This document shows, one piece after another, positions 5,141 through 6,969 of a stretch of DNA of 6,969 nt (position 1 is the first letter of the stretch; each line of letters begins with the position of its first letter). The notes under the pieces are model-generated. The model saw only the letters and a list, made by a program, of their open reading frames with translations. It searched no databases and was not told the origin of the DNA. The translations under genes were made by a program, and so were the position numbers. The DNA is taken from positions 1 to 6,969 of the forward strand of contig JBBTXM010000004.1 in the NCBI GenBank assembly GCA_038062255.1, written 5' to 3'. The stretch comes from JBBTXM01 sp038062255 (lineage in GTDB: Bacteria > Patescibacteriota > Minisyncoccia > UBA11713 > 2-01-FULL-45-33).

Positions 5141-5877
5141 CATTTAAGTATGTATTTTACTGTGATTGTTGTGGCAACTTCTATGGGTTTTCCGTTGAGA
5201 GTCGCGGGCTCGTAAATCCATTGTTCAACCGCATCAATGGCCGACTGGCGCAAAAGCGGATGCCCGCTTATTACTTTTATATTATGCGTGTTTCCGTCTA
5301 TTCCAATAATAGCTTCCAAAAGCACATCTCCTTGTACTCTATTTTTTTTGGCCAGCGGAGGATAAACCGGTTCCACTTTGTGTATTAATTTAGCTTGTTT
5401 TATTTGCCCGCCCACGCGCGGAGGTTCCGGTTCTCCTGTGCCCCCTGGTACGCAATCCGGAGTGCCGCAAGGTTCTCCGCCGGGCACTCCATTCGGATCT
5501 CCGCCCCCCTCTTTTTCGTTTTCTGATTCTTTTTCATTTTTTCCACCGCCTTCTGTGGGGGTTTCTTTTGGAATTTCTGTTGGGGATTGGAAAATATCAG
5601 GCGGAGTTTCGGCTGGCTTTTTTTCTTGCGGATTAGATTTTGGCTTTGCCGGTTCCGAAGATTTATTTTGGAGTTTATCGGATTTATGCGGGCCTGGAGG
5701 AGGCCCAGGCGGGAAAAATATTTTATCTATCAAAACAGATTCCCGCAAATCCTCATTTGCAAAAAACAAAGGCATAAAAATTAAAAGTACTACCGCGAAT
5801 ATTTCAAATACTACCGCCGCGGACATCGGTCCGGCCCGGCTTTGTTTCTTTTCAAACAACAGCATTTTTTCAAACAC
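5140..5877 (-). CDS. tonB: TonB-family protein
   Basis: A 245-residue inner-membrane protein of TonB layout. A short cytoplasmic N-terminus (MFEKMLLFEKKQSR) precedes one hydrophobic segment (about 19-40), then a Pro/Lys/Glu-rich and Gly-rich linker (about 55-157), and a C-terminal TonB domain (about 162-245) with AKLIHKVEPVYPPLAKKNRVQ, SGHPLLRQSAIDAVEQW and YEPATLNGKPIEV. By recall, the N-terminus, the RVGG(x)IKQAKLI junction and the C-terminal wording are closest to TonB-family proteins of Acidobacteria. The linker holds two Cys (C137 and C142). The start is GTG, chosen because MFEKML matches the usual beginning of such proteins; its SD is weak, and an ATG at residue 5 is the alternative. 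ExbB, ExbD and outer-membrane receptors are not in the window, so its partner is unknown. Confidence 0.85.
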   Translation of the reverse strand: MFEKMLLFEKKQSRAGPMSAAVVFEIFAVVLLIFMPLFFANEDLRESVLIDKIFFPPGPPPGPHKSDKLQNKSSEPAKPKSNPQEKKPAETPPDIFQSPTEIPKETPTEGGGKNEKESENEKEGGGDPNGVPGGEPCGTPDCVPGGTGEPEPPRVGGQIKQAKLIHKVEPVYPPLAKKNRVQGDVLLEAIIGIDGNTHNIKVISGHPLLRQSAIDAVEQWIYEPATLNGKPIEVATTITVKYILK

Positions 5878-5903
5878 AAACCACCAGATTGAGTTCTGTT
5901 TTT

Positions 5904-5912
5904 ATAATAGCA
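5904..5912 (-). promoter_or_regulatory. Candidate extended -10 promoter of tonB
   Basis: On the minus strand TGCTATTAT (TGnTATTAT) lies between the tRNA-Ala 3' end and tonB, about 27 nt before the GTG start. No -35 box is visible. Without it tonB would be co-transcribed with the tRNAs. Confidence 0.4.
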
Positions 5913-5919
5913 TTCGGTG

Positions 5920-5990
5920 TGGACCGTGCGAGAATCGAACTCGCGACTCGGCAATGCGAATGCCGCGTAATACCACTTTACTAACGGCCC
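5920..5990 (-). tRNA. tRNA-Ala (anticodon CGC)
   Basis: A complete 71-nt cloverleaf folds on the minus strand: acceptor GGGCCGT/ACGGTCC, D-arm GTAA-AGTGGTA-TTAC, anticodon arm CGGCA-TTCGCAT-TGCCG, a 4-nt variable loop, T-arm GCGAG-TTCGATT-CTCGC and discriminator A73. The anticodon CGC reads GCG (alanine), and the acceptor stem contains G3:U70, the alanine identity pair. CCA is not encoded; the next bases are CACC. The first 27 nt are duplicated at 6300-6327, and the stop codon of the GIY-YIG ORF lies within its 5' end (5981-5983). Confidence 0.93.
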
Positions 5991-5992
5991 AT
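5965..5992 (-). repeat. 28-bp direct repeat, copy in the intact tRNA-Ala
   Basis: Twenty-eight bases (two upstream bases plus tRNA positions 1 to about 27) are identical to 6300-6327. The copies are 335 bp apart in the same orientation and bracket the GIY-YIG ORF. Confidence 0.9.
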
Positions 5993-6274
5993 TTTTATTT
6001 CTCCATCCGCAATTATTTGGCTAATAATATTTCTATTTTTCATTTTTTTTAATTTAATTTCCATGCGCCTCGCAGCAATTAAATTTTCAAAACTTTGTTG
6101 AAATAACAAACGCATTGGTAATAAATATTTTAATGATTTTGTTTTTCCTGAATTATGTTCTAGTATCCTTCTGTTTAAGTCGGTAGTGCTTCCTATATAA
6201 TATTTCCCGTTCTTTTCGCTTTGTAAAATATAAACTATTCCCAAAGTATTATTTTTAAAATTCTTATAATTCAC
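5981..6274 (-). CDS. GIY-YIG domain nuclease ORF between two tRNA-Ala sequences
   Basis: A small single-domain GIY-YIG protein of the YhbQ/UPF0213 type. It shows GIVYILQSEKNGKYYIGSTT, where VYI and YIG are the two halves of the signature, then DLNRRILEHN with the catalytic-type Arg, and a basic C-terminal part (ARRMEIKLKKMKNR). I chose GTG at 6274 because GGGGAGG (6286-6280) lies 5 nt upstream; an ATG at 6295 in the same frame would add 7 residues but has no SD. The product is then 97 residues, usual for this family. The SD lies in the anticodon-arm and variable-loop remains of the broken tRNA-Ala, and the start codon in its T-stem. The stop TAG lies in the intact tRNA-Ala. Related proteins are nucleases or homing-like enzymes; the role here is unknown. 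Confidence 0.85.
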   Translation of the reverse strand: MNYKNFKNNTLGIVYILQSEKNGKYYIGSTTDLNRRILEHNSGKTKSLKYLLPMRLLFQQSFENLIAARRMEIKLKKMKNRNIISQIIADGEIKMGR

Positions 6275-6279
6275 TCGCG

Positions 6280-6286
6280 CCTCCCC
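6280..6286 (-). promoter_or_regulatory. Ribosome-binding site of the GIY-YIG ORF, inside tRNA remains
   Basis: GGGGAGG on the minus strand lies 5 nt upstream of the GTG at 6274 and decides the start. It is formed by the 3' strand of the anticodon stem plus the variable loop of the broken tRNA-Ala. Confidence 0.6.
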
Positions 6287-6300
6287 GATGGCCATCGGGG
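6283..6300. repeat. Perfect 18-bp palindrome in the broken tRNA-Ala
   Basis: CCCCGATGGCCATCGGGG equals its own reverse complement. It occupies the anticodon arm of the truncated tRNA-Ala, where removing one C would restore a normal 7-nt loop with anticodon GGC. It directly abuts one copy of the 28-bp direct repeat. Confidence 0.85.
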
Positions 6301-6327
6301 CGTAATACCACTTTACTAACGGCCCAT
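6300..6327 (-). repeat. 28-bp direct repeat, copy in the broken tRNA-Ala
   Basis: Identical to 5965-5992. Together the two copies delimit a 335-bp unit containing the palindrome and the GIY-YIG ORF. Confidence 0.9.
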
Positions 6328-6340
6328 ATTAAATTTTTTG

Positions 6341-6411
6341 TCGGGCTGCTGGGAATTGAACCCAGTCCTCACCCTCCCGAAGGGTGTATACTGCCGGTAT
6401 ACTACAGCCCG
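6341..6411 (-). tRNA. tRNA-Pro (anticodon CGG)
   Basis: A complete 71-nt cloverleaf folds on the minus strand: acceptor CGGGCTG/CAGCCCG with the C1:G72 pair typical of bacterial tRNA-Pro, D-arm GTAT-ACCGGCA-GTAT, anticodon arm CACCC-TTCGGGA-GGGTG, variable loop AGGA, T-arm CTGGG-TTCAATT-CCCAG and discriminator A73. The anticodon CGG reads CCG (proline). CCA is not encoded; CAAAA follows. No promoter is visible in the 63 bp upstream, so it is probably read from the CCA-adding enzyme gene. Confidence 0.93.
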
Positions 6412-6416
6412 CCTTT

Positions 6417-6462
6417 GCCACGCTGAAGCGTGGCTACGGCGTGGTAAAACCCGTAGACACGC
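6417..6462 (-). repeat. Overlapping alternative hairpins between cca and tRNA-Pro
   Basis: GCCACGC/GCGTGGC (6417-6423 with 6428-6434, tetraloop) competes with a longer stem (6428-6439 with 6451-6462: 5 bp, one mismatch, 6 bp). Both use bases 6428-6434. No T-run follows, so neither is a clear terminator. It may be a dispersed palindromic repeat or a processing structure ahead of tRNA-Pro. Confidence 0.5.
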
Positions 6463-6474
6463 GAAAGCGGGGTA

Positions 6475-6969
6475 CTATTTAACATAATGTTTTTTCTTTA
6501 TTTTTGAAACCTCTTCTTCTTCGAGCCCAATTTTTTTGTTTTTACCCGCTTCCGCCAATTTTTTCAGTTCTTTTTCCGATATTTCATTCAGTTCTTTCGC
6601 TCGTTTTTCCAAATATTCTTTATCATTTTTTTCCGGATTATCCAGCACTTCGTCCATTAAGGCGTTGAGAATTAATCCAACTTTAATGCCTTGCGGAAGA
6701 TTAGTCAATTCTTTTATTTTATTTCCGTCGATTTTAAGCATTTTGGCGGATATCGGATCGCGCTGTAGTTTTTCTACTAAAAATCTAAAATGCCGCAACT
6801 TATACGGTTCGGCTTTTGGCACACCGGAACCTATGCGGTCGCAGATTCTTACTCGTATTAAATCTTCCATATCCTCCGGGCCAACTTGTTTAATAAGCCG
6901 CCGAACAGATGATTCGCTCACTTCGTCAACGTTGTAATAAAAAAGATGGTAGCGCACCAGTTTGGTCGC
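6475..6969 (-). CDS. cca: CCA tRNA nucleotidyltransferase, C-terminal part (runs off the right edge)
   Basis: This is the 3' part of a gene for the enzyme that adds or repairs the CCA end of tRNAs. The visible 164 residues begin in the HD-domain region (VRYHLFYYNVDEVSESSVRRLIKQVG), pass through DLIRVRICDRIGSGVPKAEPY, and reach the family's C-terminal motif LKIDGNKIKELTNLPQG followed by ILNALMDEVLDNPEKNDKEYLEKRAKEL. A charged tail rich in Lys and Glu closes it. The frame is open through base 6969, so the GTG at 6957 is an internal Val and not the start. The nucleotidyltransferase head lies outside the window. It is followed on the same strand by tRNA-Pro and tRNA-Ala, neither of which encodes CCA, so its activity is needed for its own neighbours. 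Confidence 0.87.
   Translation of the reverse strand, partial: ATKLVRYHLFYYNVDEVSESSVRRLIKQVGPEDMEDLIRVRICDRIGSGVPKAEPYKLRHFRFLVEKLQRDPISAKMLKIDGNKIKELTNLPQGIKVGLILNALMDEVLDNPEKNDKEYLEKRAKELNEISEKELKKLAEAGKNKKIGLEEEEVSKIKKKHYVK

Larger units (their letters stand above)
6274..6325 (-). pseudogene. Truncated tRNA-Ala (anticodon GGC) remnant
   Basis: The minus strand repeats the acceptor 5' strand, D-arm and position 26 of tRNA-Ala exactly. It continues with an anticodon arm CCCCG-ATGGCCAT-CGGGG, a variable loop AGGC and the 5' T-stem GCGAG, matching the intact copy in 9 of 10 bases across AGGCGCGAGT. It then stops: no T-loop, T-stem 3' strand or acceptor 3' strand follows, and the GIY-YIG coding sequence begins. 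The anticodon would be GGC (alanine), but the loop is 8 nt instead of 7, so it is broken twice. Alternatively it is only a duplicated target site fused to a palindrome. Confidence 0.7.

Noticed and set aside
5378..6052. 224-residue plus-strand ORF opposite tonB
   Set aside because: Its Gly/Pro/Ser-rich product is the complement of the tonB linker and it runs antisense through a tRNA; no SD and no family resemblance.
6274..6295. ATG at 6295 as the start of the GIY-YIG protein
   Set aside because: It lies within the palindromic anticodon arm and has no SD; GTG at 6274 has GGGGAGG 5 nt upstream and gives a product of usual length.
5920..6327. Group I intron in tRNA-Ala
   Set aside because: The intact tRNA is continuous and the intervening 335 bp is almost wholly ORF plus duplicated tRNA sequence, leaving no room for an intron core.
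5965..6327. CRISPR array
   Set aside because: Only two copies of the 28-bp repeat, 335 bp apart, and both are tRNA sequence.
6955..6957. GTG at 6957 as the start of the rightmost gene
   Set aside because: The frame is open to the window edge and the protein begins in the middle of the CCA-adding enzyme fold, so this codon is an internal Val.

Overview
The window is bacterial and moderately AT-rich, with compact genes, consensus sigma-70 promoters (TTGACA/TATAAT), strong Shine-Dalgarno sites and several hairpin terminators. A salvage-only NAD route (nicotinamidase plus nicotinate phosphoribosyltransferase), an SIS-family phosphoglucose/phosphomannose isomerase, a small GIY-YIG ORF embedded in a tRNA cluster, tRNAs that do not encode CCA, and short palindromes inside and between genes are together most like a Patescibacteria/CPR (Parcubacteria-type) genome. 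A TonB-family protein and a sigma-54-type AAA+ activator fit a diderm such as Omnitrophota or Elusimicrobiota at least as well. The lineage is therefore an inference.

Layout. (1) 1-188: a consensus promoter fires leftward into an unidentified leader or RNA that leaves the window. (2) 189-1169 (+): isomerase gene, carrying a G-rich heptad repeat and a hairpin-forming segment inside its coding sequence. (3) 1214-3180 (-): pncA and pncB, each with its own promoter and terminator; they convert nicotinamide to nicotinate and then to nicotinate mononucleotide. (4) 3237-3531 (+): a short ORF resembling only the C-terminal end of NAD kinase, divergent from pncA. (5) 3577-4647 (-): a sigma-54-type AAA+ regulator without a sensory domain, divergent from an unrecognised 85-residue gene (4796-5053, +). 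The two share an intergenic region with a perfect 10-bp inverted repeat covering both -35 boxes. (6) 5140-5877 (-): TonB-family protein. (7) 5920-6969 (-): the 3' part of a CCA-adding enzyme gene, tRNA-Pro(CGG), a broken tRNA-Ala, a GIY-YIG nuclease ORF and an intact tRNA-Ala(CGC).

How the parts fit. pncA and pncB form an NAD salvage pair, and the NAD-kinase-like remnant beside them suggests a once larger NAD locus. The CCA-adding enzyme sits directly upstream of tRNAs that need it. The most unusual structure is the GIY-YIG ORF: its ribosome-binding site and start lie in the remains of one tRNA-Ala, and its stop codon lies in the acceptor stem of the next. No CRISPR array, transposase or phage gene was seen.
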